Origin: an uncultured Lachnospiraceae bacterium
Lineage (GTDB): Bacteria > Bacillota > Clostridia > Lachnospirales > Lachnospiraceae
Length of the DNA stretch: 6,524 nt
Assembly (NCBI GenBank): GCA_910588955.1
Contig: CAJURQ010000059.1
Coordinates: 1-6,524 of the forward strand
Direction of reading: 5' to 3'
Part shown: positions 1 through 5,553 of the stretch, in pieces
Layout: each line of letters starts with the position of its first letter
Numbering within the stretch: position 1 is the first letter of the stretch
The notes under the pieces: generated by a model
Seen by the model: the letters and a program-made list of their open reading frames with translations, nothing else
Told to the model about the DNA's origin: nothing
Databases searched by the model: none
Position numbers and translations under genes: made by a program

Positions 1-1
1 T

Positions 2-988
2 TTAATCTGCAGGAAAGCTGCGGTAGATGGGTACTTTATTTCGCCGCGGTACAGTCTGGCTGAACATCTCCACATCCATCAGCCCCTCGGCATACCAGTC
101 ATGGAAATAGCTGACCGCCTGCCGGTACTGGTCCGTGACGCACATAAATTCTACCGTTCCGTCGTCTTTTAAGACAAGATCGTTGCAGACGTCATTAGGC
201 CAGTTCGTAAACCCGAAACCCGCATAGAAAATATTCTGTCCCCAGCACCACTCGTCGAAGCCCGTGCTCATGGGGATCGTGCTGCCCGGCGCATTTCCAT
301 AATACTTCGCGCTCATATCATTATCTTTGAATGCTTTTAACGCCGCATGAAGCTCATCCAATGTAGTGGGCACGGGAAGCCCCAGATCATCCAGCCACGC
401 TTTATTGATCATTGAAAACTGCGGGACGGAGTAAATACTGTAATCTTCCGGCGCGCCGATTCCTGCCGTCCCCATGCGCTCTCCCGCCGGGAGACCATAG
501 ATATAGCCATCATCCATAGTGATCGCGCTGCGGATATCCGGGTTTTCATCAAGGATTTTGCTTAAGTTAGGCATATACTCTTCCGTCAGATAGGGCGTCA
601 AGTCAATAAATGTGCCGTCGTCCCCGTAGCGCGAAATATCATAGTTGCTGAATCCCACACCCATAAAGGCGTCTGGCAGCTCGCCGCCCGCAATGCGGAT
701 ATTTACCTGCTCCGCCAGAGATTCCTTCATGGTAGTCCAGTCAATGCTGATGCCCGCCTCCTGCTGCAGCTGGTTTAATACCACGTTATCGTCATATCCC
801 GGACTCAGTGCGCTCTGGGCACCCATAATGGCAAACTGTGTCTGGGATGTATCTGGATTTGCCACACCTTTTTCATGGTGGCCGTAGTTCTGGTTTCCGC
901 ACGCCGTCACTGACAGGGCTATTCCCGCTGTAAGCGCACAGGTCAGGATTCTTTTTTTCATGTAAAATCTTCTATTCTTTTTCAACAT
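2..988 (-). CDS. Sugar ABC transporter solute-binding lipoprotein (LplA-like, truncated)
   Basis: This is the extracellular sugar-capture subunit of the importer, anchored to the outer face of the membrane. From ATG 988 there is a basic n-region, a hydrophobic stretch and a lipobox LSVTAC with the lipidated Cys at residue 30. The mature part resembles family-1 binding proteins of the LplA/YtcQ group: an ELPDAF segment near residue 102, GLP near 165 and WYAEGLMDVEMF near 300. It follows the two permease genes after a gap of about 84 bp. Start choice: GGAGA lies 6 nt before ATG 988 but directly abuts ATG 994, which excludes the latter; ATG 961 is possible but has only a weak site. The oddity is the end. 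The protein stops at about 328 residues while relatives are usually about 500-600, and the last 15 or so residues are unlike the family. A frameshift, a nonsense event or an assembly edge are all possible. The family call is firm; intactness is doubtful. Confidence 0.85.
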   Translation of the reverse strand: MLKKNRRFYMKKRILTCALTAGIALSVTACGNQNYGHHEKGVANPDTSQTQFAIMGAQSALSPGYDDNVVLNQLQQEAGISIDWTTMKESLAEQVNIRIAGGELPDAFMGVGFSNYDISRYGDDGTFIDLTPYLTEEYMPNLSKILDENPDIRSAITMDDGYIYGLPAGERMGTAGIGAPEDYSIYSVPQFSMINKAWLDDLGLPVPTTLDELHAALKAFKDNDMSAKYYGNAPGSTIPMSTGFDEWCWGQNIFYAGFGFTNWPNDVCNDLVLKDDGTVEFMCVTDQYRQAVSYFHDWYAEGLMDVEMFSQTVPRRNKVPIYRSFPAD

Positions 989-994
989 ATGCAT

Positions 995-999
995 TCTCC
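995..999 (-). promoter_or_regulatory. Ribosome binding site deciding the binding-protein start
   Basis: On the minus strand GGAGA is followed by six bases and then ATG 988. An in-frame ATG at 994 touches GGAGA with no spacing and cannot use it, so 988 is preferred. A second in-frame ATG at 961 has only an AGAAGA-like sequence before it. Confidence 0.6.
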
Positions 1000-1072
1000 A
1001 TGTCAGAACCTCAAATTGCTGATTAAAGCCTCAAACCATCAGACTTACTCTTTCAGTTATCTCCTTTTGCCG

Positions 1073-1981
1073 TCAGCCTTTCACAGCGCCTGCCATAAAC
1101 CCTTTTTCAAAATACTTTTGTACAAACGGATAAATAATCAGCATGGGCAGCGCCGCGATAATAATGGATGAAAACTTGATCATCTCCGTCATCTTGTTCA
1201 GTTCCGCAAACCCGCCCGATATGGTGCTCGCCTGACTGGCGCTGGCGGAACTCTTAATCAGTATGTTTCTCAGCACAAGCGGCAGGGGCGCTTTATTCGG
1301 GGACGGCAGATAAATCATGGAGGTAAACCAGTCGTTCCAGTACGCCACCATGCTGAATACCACCATAACCGCCATAATGGAACGGCTTAAGGGCACTACA
1401 ATCTTAATGAATGTCGTCCATTTGGACGCGCCGTCTATATTGGCTGCCTCAATCATCTCTTTCGGTATACTGTTCTCAAAGAAATTCCTCACAATGATCA
1501 GGTTGCCGACGGCAACACCACCCGGAAGGAAGAGCGCCCACATGCTGTTAATCAACCCTGTCTCCTTCACAACGAGATAAGTGGGGACCATACCGCCGCC
1601 AAAATACATGGTAATGATAAAAAAGATACTGAAAAATTTCCGTCCCGGCAGATCTTTCACGCTTAAGGGATATGCCGCCAGATAGAGCATAACCACAGAG
1701 AACACCGTACCGATGATCGTATACTTAAAACTGTTAAAGAGTCCAAGCAGGATACCGGGGTCGGCAAACACCGATTTGTACCCGTCCAATGTAAACTGAC
1801 TCGGCAGAAGAAATGTCTTTCCCGCATACACATCGTAGGGATTGGACACGGAGGCAATCAGCACATAATAGAGCGGATATGCCACAATCAACAAAATTAT
1901 GCTGCAGAGAACCACCAGAATGATATCGCTGCTCTTTTCGGAAAGTCCTGTCAGCTTTCCCGATTTTGAATTTTTTCCCAT
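1073..1981 (-). CDS. Sugar ABC transporter permease, LplC/AraQ-type (inner subunit 2)
   Basis: This is one of two membrane subunits that form the sugar channel of a CUT1-type importer (302 residues, normal family length). About six hydrophobic segments are visible, near residues 18-42, 82-108, 115-135, 143-168, 199-219 and 270-290. The family hallmark FGGGMVPTYLVVKETGL occupies 127-143. The cytoplasmic EAA loop that docks the ATPase reads EAANIDGASKW at 178-188, with the conserved Gly at 184 and VPLS near 196-199. The C-terminus QKYFEKGFMAGAVKG is also typical of the family. ATG 1981 has AGGAGGT five bases upstream. That site sits in the 10-bp gap after the other permease gene, so the two are almost certainly co-transcribed and probably translationally coupled. 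No ATPase gene is visible. The substrate cannot be told from the sequence; relatives move oligosaccharides or plant-derived sugars. Confidence 0.94.
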   Translation of the reverse strand: MGKNSKSGKLTGLSEKSSDIILVVLCSIILLIVAYPLYYVLIASVSNPYDVYAGKTFLLPSQFTLDGYKSVFADPGILLGLFNSFKYTIIGTVFSVVMLYLAAYPLSVKDLPGRKFFSIFFIITMYFGGGMVPTYLVVKETGLINSMWALFLPGGVAVGNLIIVRNFFENSIPKEMIEAANIDGASKWTTFIKIVVPLSRSIMAVMVVFSMVAYWNDWFTSMIYLPSPNKAPLPLVLRNILIKSSASASQASTISGGFAELNKMTEMIKFSSIIIAALPMLIIYPFVQKYFEKGFMAGAVKG

Positions 1982-1991
1982 GCTGCACCTC

Positions 1992-2936
1992 CTATATGAA
2001 ACTCGTGTCTTCCGATATCCGTTTTGCCGCCTTATTCACCACTATCAACAAAATAATGTTGATTACCGTGTTAAACAATCCCACCGCCGTGGAATAACTG
2101 TATTTGGCGCGCTCGATACCTTGTTGATAAACGTAAACCGCTATGACGTCACTCGCCGCTTTGTTCAAGTCTGTCTGCAGGAGCCATACCTTTTCAAAAC
2201 CTACGTTCATCAGCCCGCCCACGCTCATAATCAGATTCAGAACCATAATAGGCGCAAGCTCCGGTATGTCGATATGGATGATCCGCTGGAACAGGGACGC
2301 GCCGTCCACCTTTGCCGCCTCGTAGAGCGATGTATCTACATTAGCCAGCGTTGCCATGTAAACGATGATGCCCCAGCCTGCGTCCTGCCAGATGCCCGAC
2401 GCGATGTAGATGGTGCGGAAAGCGGAGGACTCTGTCAGGAAATCTATGGATGTTCCCGCAATCAGGTTAATCAAACCGCCCGAAGGGCTTAAGAAAATAC
2501 GAATCATACCGCAGATGACCATTGTGGAAATAAAGTGCGGCGCGTAGAGCACTGTCTGGGTTATTCTCTTAAAACGGTGAAAGCGCATCTGGTTCATCAT
2601 CAGCGCCAAAATAATCGGAATCGGAAATCCCCACAGCAGGCTGTACAGGCTTAACAGTATTGTATTCTTCATCATGCGCCAGAAGGTCGGCGCGCTGAAA
2701 AACCGGAGGAACCACTCAAGACCGACCCACTCACTCCCCATGAATCCTTTACTCGCCTTGTAATCCCGAAAGGCAATCTGTATGCCGTACATGGGTATGT
2801 ACTTATAGATAATTGTCAAAACCACCGGAACCAAAAGCATCAGATATAACTGCCAGTTATCCTTGATACGCTTTCCGAGAGGATTTCCCCCCGATATTAC
2901 CGCCGGACTTGCCGCTGCCGACTTACTTTTGCTCAT
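1992..2936 (-). CDS. Sugar ABC transporter permease, LplB/UgpA-type (inner subunit 1)
   Basis: This is the first gene of the importer operon and the partner of the LplC-type permease (314 residues, normal length). After a short polar N-terminus come hydrophobic segments near residues 28-50, 92-115, 128-150, 175-197, 228-248 and 283-301. The family hallmarks are IPMYGIQIAFRDYKASKG at 47-64 and SEWVGLEWF at 68-76. The ATPase-docking EAA loop reads YEAAKVDGASLFQ at 205-217, with Gly 212 and IPELAP near 224-229. ATG 2936 is preceded by GGAGGAG at about 7 nt, a strong site. The stop codon lies 10 bp before the next permease start. The gene faces away from the LacI-family regulator across a 390-bp gap, the usual layout for a sugar-responsive operon and its local regulator. 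Family assignment is confident; the substrate is unknown. Confidence 0.94.
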   Translation of the reverse strand: MSKSKSAAASPAVISGGNPLGKRIKDNWQLYLMLLVPVVLTIIYKYIPMYGIQIAFRDYKASKGFMGSEWVGLEWFLRFFSAPTFWRMMKNTILLSLYSLLWGFPIPIILALMMNQMRFHRFKRITQTVLYAPHFISTMVICGMIRIFLSPSGGLINLIAGTSIDFLTESSAFRTIYIASGIWQDAGWGIIVYMATLANVDTSLYEAAKVDGASLFQRIIHIDIPELAPIMVLNLIMSVGGLMNVGFEKVWLLQTDLNKAASDVIAVYVYQQGIERAKYSYSTAVGLFNTVINIILLIVVNKAAKRISEDTSFI

Positions 2937-2982
2937 GTCTTATCTCCTCCCTCTTCATGCAGCTTGTGATTGTGTGCTCTCT

Positions 2983-2999
2983 GTTTCGTGAAACGTTAT
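2983..2999. promoter_or_regulatory. Candidate LacI-family operator, operon-proximal
   Basis: The stretch contains TGAAACGTTAT (2989-2999), nine bases of which match the left part of the perfect palindrome TGAAACGTTTCA. That palindrome has the CG-centred form common for LacI-family operators. It overlaps a second inverted repeat, GTTTC-GT-GAAAC (2983-2994). It would lie about 10-20 bp downstream of the proposed operon start point, where a bound repressor could block transcription. The same 11-mer occurs in inverse orientation at 3142-3152. No binding data exist; this is inference from motif form and position. Confidence 0.5.
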
Positions 3000-3015
3000 T
3001 TTATCTCTTATCCGT

Positions 3016-3044
3016 ATGCTACCACCATTTGAGTGACCAGTCAA
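3016..3044 (-). promoter_or_regulatory. Candidate promoter of the importer operon
   Basis: On the minus strand TTGACT (3044 to 3039) is followed after 17 bp by TAGCAT (3021 to 3016). TGG lies directly before the -10 box, matching an extended -10 element. Transcription would begin near 3009, leaving a leader of about 70 nt before ATG 2936. The -10 box matches only four of six consensus bases, so the TG extension carries weight. Other AT-rich hexamers between 3072 and 3111 lack a matching -35 at correct spacing. This is inference from consensus only. Confidence 0.5.
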
Positions 3045-3134
3045 CGCATTTTTGCTATTTTCTCGTGATTCTTTATATATTTTGTTATTTTATACGAATA
3101 CTATTATGCAAATTTGTGCGTTTTACACATGATT

Positions 3135-3165
3135 ATTTCATATAACGTTTCATATATTGTTTCAT
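3135..3165. promoter_or_regulatory. TTTCAT triple repeat with second operator-like site
   Basis: TTTCAT occurs at 3136-3141, 3148-3153 and 3160-3165, each exactly 12 bp after the last. Within it, 3141-3152 (TATAACGTTTCA) matches the palindrome TGAAACGTTTCA at 10 of 12 positions, and ATAACGTTTCA is the exact inverse of the site at 2989-2999. The array ends 7 bp before the -35 box of the regulator promoter. It could be an autoregulatory operator for the LacI-type regulator or a site for another factor. The repeats are seen directly; the role is inferred. Confidence 0.5.
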
Positions 3166-3172
3166 TCCAGAC

Positions 3173-3201
3173 TTTACATGCTAGTTTTTTTCCTTTATAA
3201 T
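3173..3201 (+). promoter_or_regulatory. Sigma-A-type promoter of the LacI-family regulator gene
   Basis: TTTACA (3173-3178, five of six consensus bases) is followed by a 17-bp spacer rich in T and then a perfect TATAAT (3196-3201). Transcription would start near 3208, giving a leader of roughly 120 nt before the regulator ATG at 3327. It is the best promoter match in the window. Confidence 0.8.
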
Positions 3202-3233
3202 GACAGTATATAAAGCAAATTTCCTGCTATAGT

Positions 3234-3266
3234 AGCCGGATTTCCATCTTTATTCCCTGTCCGGCT
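3234..3266 (+). other. Hairpin in the regulator mRNA leader
   Basis: AGCCGGA (3234-3240) and TCCGGCT (3260-3266) form a perfect seven-pair GC-rich stem, with one further G-U pair possible, around a loop of about 19 nt. No T-run follows, so it is not an ordinary terminator. It sits in the middle of the predicted leader, about 60 nt before the start codon. Two TTTCATG copies (3285-3291 and 3295-3301) lie between it and the gene. The structure is visible by base pairing; any function is unknown. Confidence 0.45.
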
Positions 3267-3326
3267 GTCCGTTTAACAAGTGGATTTCATGAAGTTTCAT
3301 GGATTAGCAAAAGAAAAGAGGGTGCT

Positions 3327-4325
3327 ATGAAATCAGAACATTCTGTTCCTACGATGAAAGATGTGGCGAGAGAAGCCGGCGTTGCGCTGGGAACCGTTTC
3401 CAAGGTGGTAAACGGCATCCCCGTCGGGGAATCTTACAGACTCCGCGTGGAAGAGGCGATCAAAAAATTAAATTATCAAGTCAACAGCTACGCGCAGGGG
3501 CTAAAGTCGAACAAGACCTACACTGCCGCACTTTTGCTTCCCAACACGGAGGAGCCCTTTTTCGCCTCCCTCGCCTATCATATCAATCTCTCGCTCCTGA
3601 AACGCAGATACCGCATGCTGCTGTGCTGCACCGATTTTAGTTCCGATCAGGAACAGGAATACGTCACTATGGCACAGCAGAATAAAGTGGACGGCATCAT
3701 CGGGCTGACCTACAATCCAAATTTGCAGATTGAGGAAAATACCCCCTTCGTCGCGATCGACCGCTCTATGGGATCCAAAATCCCCTGCGTGGCGAGCGAT
3801 AATTTTGCCGGTGGACAGCTTGCCGCGGAGAAGCTGGCGGACCTTGGCTGCACCAACGTCGCCTTTCTGCGTATCGGCTCCTCGCTGGACAATGAGCCTA
3901 ACAAGCGCAAAGCCGGTTTTGAAAACGGCTGTCTCTCAAGGGGACTTTCCTATGAAATGAAAATATTGAATGACGGGGAACCTTTTGAAGAGTTTACACG
4001 TTTTCTCTCCGAGCATATGCACGACGGCAGACTTTCTTTTGACGGGATTTTTTGTGTGACGGACAAGCTGGCTTATCTTATTATAAAGACGCTCCGCCGG
4101 TTAAATCTGCGCGTCCCGGAGGACGTACAGGTGATCGGTTTTGACGGCATCCGGGTTTTCCCGGGAACAGAGTATGTCTGCTCCACCATTGTGCAGCCCG
4201 TGCCGGAAATCGCCGAAATGTGCGTTAATCTGCTTTTGCAGGAAAATATGTCCGCCAAACCGCCGCTCGTCTGCCTGCCCGTCACCTATGCAAGCGGCGG
4301 GACCACACGGGAGGGTAAGATATAA
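3327..4325 (+). CDS. LacI-family transcriptional regulator, local control of sugar uptake
   Basis: This is a cytoplasmic DNA-binding repressor or activator of 332 residues, the normal length for LacI/GalR proteins. The helix-turn-helix reads TMKDVAREAGVALGTVSKVV at 9-28, followed by helix 3 and the hinge YAQGLKSNKT at 55-64 with the minor-groove Leu 59. The periplasmic-binding-protein-like effector domain follows: VDGIIGL (121-127), FVAIDR (141-146), VASDNFAGGQLAAEKL (155-170), VTDKLAYLIIKTL (244-256), VPEDVQVIGFDG (263-274) and GTTRE near the C-terminus. ATG 3327 has a GAGG-type site just upstream and follows a clear promoter. It is divergent from the importer operon, so it very probably senses a sugar linked to that transporter and binds the CG-centred sites in the shared gap. 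The effector cannot be named. No defects are seen. Confidence 0.95.
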   Translation: MKSEHSVPTMKDVAREAGVALGTVSKVVNGIPVGESYRLRVEEAIKKLNYQVNSYAQGLKSNKTYTAALLLPNTEEPFFASLAYHINLSLLKRRYRMLLCCTDFSSDQEQEYVTMAQQNKVDGIIGLTYNPNLQIEENTPFVAIDRSMGSKIPCVASDNFAGGQLAAEKLADLGCTNVAFLRIGSSLDNEPNKRKAGFENGCLSRGLSYEMKILNDGEPFEEFTRFLSEHMHDGRLSFDGIFCVTDKLAYLIIKTLRRLNLRVPEDVQVIGFDGIRVFPGTEYVCSTIVQPVPEIAEMCVNLLLQENMSAKPPLVCLPVTYASGGTTREGKI

Positions 4326-4344
4326 AACGGCTGACGGGTAAAAT

Positions 4345-4400
4345 CTGTTACAAAGTATAACAGTTAGGCTGCAATTCCAATTTTCTTAATTGCAACCTGA
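4345..4400. other. Two back-to-back hairpins after the regulator gene
   Basis: CTGTTA (4345-4350) pairs with TAACAG (4358-4363) around a 7-nt loop. Directly adjoining it, 4364-4376 pairs with 4388-4400 around an 11-nt loop: about 13 pairs with one C-A mismatch and one G-T pair, core TGCAATT/AATTGCA. They lie 20 to 75 bp past the regulator stop codon, where a terminator is expected. Neither strand shows a T-run after the stems, so an ordinary intrinsic terminator is not supported. A weak terminator or an mRNA 3'-end stabilising structure would fit. Confidence 0.45.
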
Positions 4401-4645
4401 AATTTCCGTCCAAGAGAGAAAGTGGAATACAAACAAAAAACAGGAGCCAGGGTTTAAAAATACATCGCCTATACCTTCACAACGATTTAAAGTTCTTCCA
4501 CAACATGATCTCTTGATAAACCCTGCTGCCGCGACGAAATAAAGGACAGAGAAGAAGATGACATACGAATTTTATGTCTGCGCGCACCCGACGAAATGAC
4601 ATCTTCTGTAATTTTGACAACATCTATGAGTGGAACGTGCGCGGG

Positions 4646-4652
4646 AAAGGAG
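4646..4652 (+). promoter_or_regulatory. Ribosome binding site deciding the FlxA-like start
   Basis: AAAGGAG is followed by five bases and ATG 4658. The longer in-frame reading from ATG 4574 has no such site, and its extra 28 residues are unlike the rest of the protein, so 4658 is chosen. Confidence 0.8.
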
Positions 4653-4657
4653 CATTT

Positions 4658-5434
4658 ATGAACATAAACGGAATAGGCGGCGCGGGCGCGTCCCAGAACA
4701 CAGCGGGAATGACAGCAGGCAAAAGTGGGCAGATGGATGCGGAGAGCAAAAACCTGCAGCAGCAGATTGAAAAACTGCAAAACGATTTAAAAGAAGTTTC
4801 TTCCAATCAGGAGATGCCTGCGGACACGAAAATGAAAAAGCGGCAGGAAATCCAAAAACAGATCAGCGAACTGCAGATCCAGCTCCGCCAGCACCAGATC
4901 GACGTTAAGCGGGAAGAGCGGGAAAAGAAAAAGGAAAAATCCTCCTTCGATGATCTGATGGGTACCAAAAAGCCAGAGTCCCAAAATAACAATCCCGGCA
5001 GCAGCATGTCCACAGGCAGTATGACCGCCATGATTTCCGCGGATGTCTCCGTCAAACAGGCGACCGCACAAGGAAGTACAGCTCAAAAAATGGAAGGTAG
5101 GGCAAATGTTCTGGAATCTGAAATTGCGTTAGATTCCAGCAGAGGTGGCAGCACAGAGCTGAAGGAAGCCGAGCTTGCAGACGCGAGAGAAGCGGCGCAG
5201 AAAGCCACCTCCGACCAGCTCTCTTCTCTGGCACAGGCAGGGGAAGAACTCAAGAATGCTTCTGAAAAAGACAAGACGGCTGACCGTACAGAAGACAAGG
5301 AAAAAGAAGAAAAGGGCGTGTCCGGCGAGGGGAAGGACAGCGGAGAAGCGGGTGAAACCGTCTCCGGTACGCCTGACGCCGAAATCGTGGAAACACAGAC
5401 CTACGGTTATCATCCGGTGGATGTGAGACTGTAA
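4658..5434 (+). CDS. FlxA-like coiled-coil protein
   Basis: This is a soluble, highly charged protein of 258 residues with no cysteine, no signal peptide and no membrane segment. The N-terminus is Gly/Ala/Met/Ser-rich (MNINGIGGAG). Residues about 28-95 form a heptad-like Gln/Lys/Glu coiled coil (KNLQQQIEKLQNDLKEVSS, then KKRQEIQKQISELQIQLRQH), the part that resembles the FlxA-like family. A polar linker with SSFDDLMG (95-102) follows, then a second conserved-looking block at 124-185 (MISADVSVKQATAQGS, KMEGRANVLESEI, DSSRGGSTELKEAEL). The tail from about 195 to 245 is Lys/Glu/Gly-rich and probably disordered, ending YGYHPVDVRL. FlxA in E. coli is under flagellar sigma control, but no matching promoter is visible here and the cellular role is unknown. 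It appears monocistronic and ends in a strong terminator. Family assignment is by eye and moderately sure; function is not. Confidence 0.75.
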   Translation: MNINGIGGAGASQNTAGMTAGKSGQMDAESKNLQQQIEKLQNDLKEVSSNQEMPADTKMKKRQEIQKQISELQIQLRQHQIDVKREEREKKKEKSSFDDLMGTKKPESQNNNPGSSMSTGSMTAMISADVSVKQATAQGSTAQKMEGRANVLESEIALDSSRGGSTELKEAELADAREAAQKATSDQLSSLAQAGEELKNASEKDKTADRTEDKEKEEKGVSGEGKDSGEAGETVSGTPDAEIVETQTYGYHPVDVRL

Positions 5435-5435
5435 A

Positions 5436-5493
5436 AAAAGAAAAGAAGTATCGTTTCATAAATTATAGTTTATGAGCGATACTTCTTTTTTTT
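5436..5493. terminator. Strong intrinsic terminator, probably bidirectional
   Basis: The core stem GAAGTATCG (5445-5453) pairs with CGATACTTC (5477-5485). With one bulged T it continues inward through TTCATAAA (5455-5462) and TTTATGAG (5469-5476) to a 6-nt loop. Outward it extends through A-rich 5437-5444 against eight Ts at 5486-5493. It begins one base after the FlxA-like stop codon. The A-run on the left gives a T-run on the minus strand, so it can also end transcription of the minus-strand gene that stops at 5554. Confidence 0.93.
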
Positions 5494-5553
5494 AAAAATC
5501 TTGAGCAACAGTTATACATTCCCTACGTCCTGCATATCAGCGACCTGAAAGCA

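Larger units (their letters stand above)
4326..4657. other. Gene-free, repeat-rich gap before the FlxA-like gene
   Basis: I see no credible protein gene or RNA family in these 332 bases. Besides the two hairpins at 4345-4400, there is a 9-bp perfect inverted repeat, CAGGGTTTA (4448-4456) with TAAACCCTG (4517-4525). An 8-bp one pairs AGAAGATG (4553-4560) with CATCTTCT (4600-4607), and GACATA/TATGTC (4560-4565 and 4573-4578) nests inside it. CGACGAAAT occurs twice (4532-4540 and 4589-4597). TTGACA at 4614-4619 has no -10 box at proper spacing. No convincing sigma-A or flagellar sigma-D promoter was found, so how the following gene is transcribed is open. Confidence 0.45.

Noticed and set aside
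1899..2492. A 197-codon open frame on the plus strand
   Set aside because: It lies antisense to both permease genes, has no ribosome site and its translation resembles no protein family; the permeases explain the region fully.
2909..3145. A 78-codon hydrophobic frame on the plus strand in the divergent gap
   Set aside because: It overlaps the start of the LplB-type gene on the opposite strand, lacks a ribosome site, and its Phe/Leu/Tyr bias comes from AT-rich promoter DNA.
4614..4642. TTGACA as a -35 box for the FlxA-like gene
   Set aside because: No -10-like hexamer occurs at 16-18 bp; that position is GC-rich.
4574..4657. A 28-residue N-terminal extension of the FlxA-like protein
   Set aside because: There is no ribosome site before ATG 4574, and AAAGGAG is perfectly placed for ATG 4658, where the family-like N-terminus begins.
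4787..5413. Several 60-99 codon frames on the minus strand inside the FlxA-like gene
   Set aside because: They are antisense readings caused by the gene's biased Lys/Glu/Gln codons; none has a ribosome site or recognisable content.
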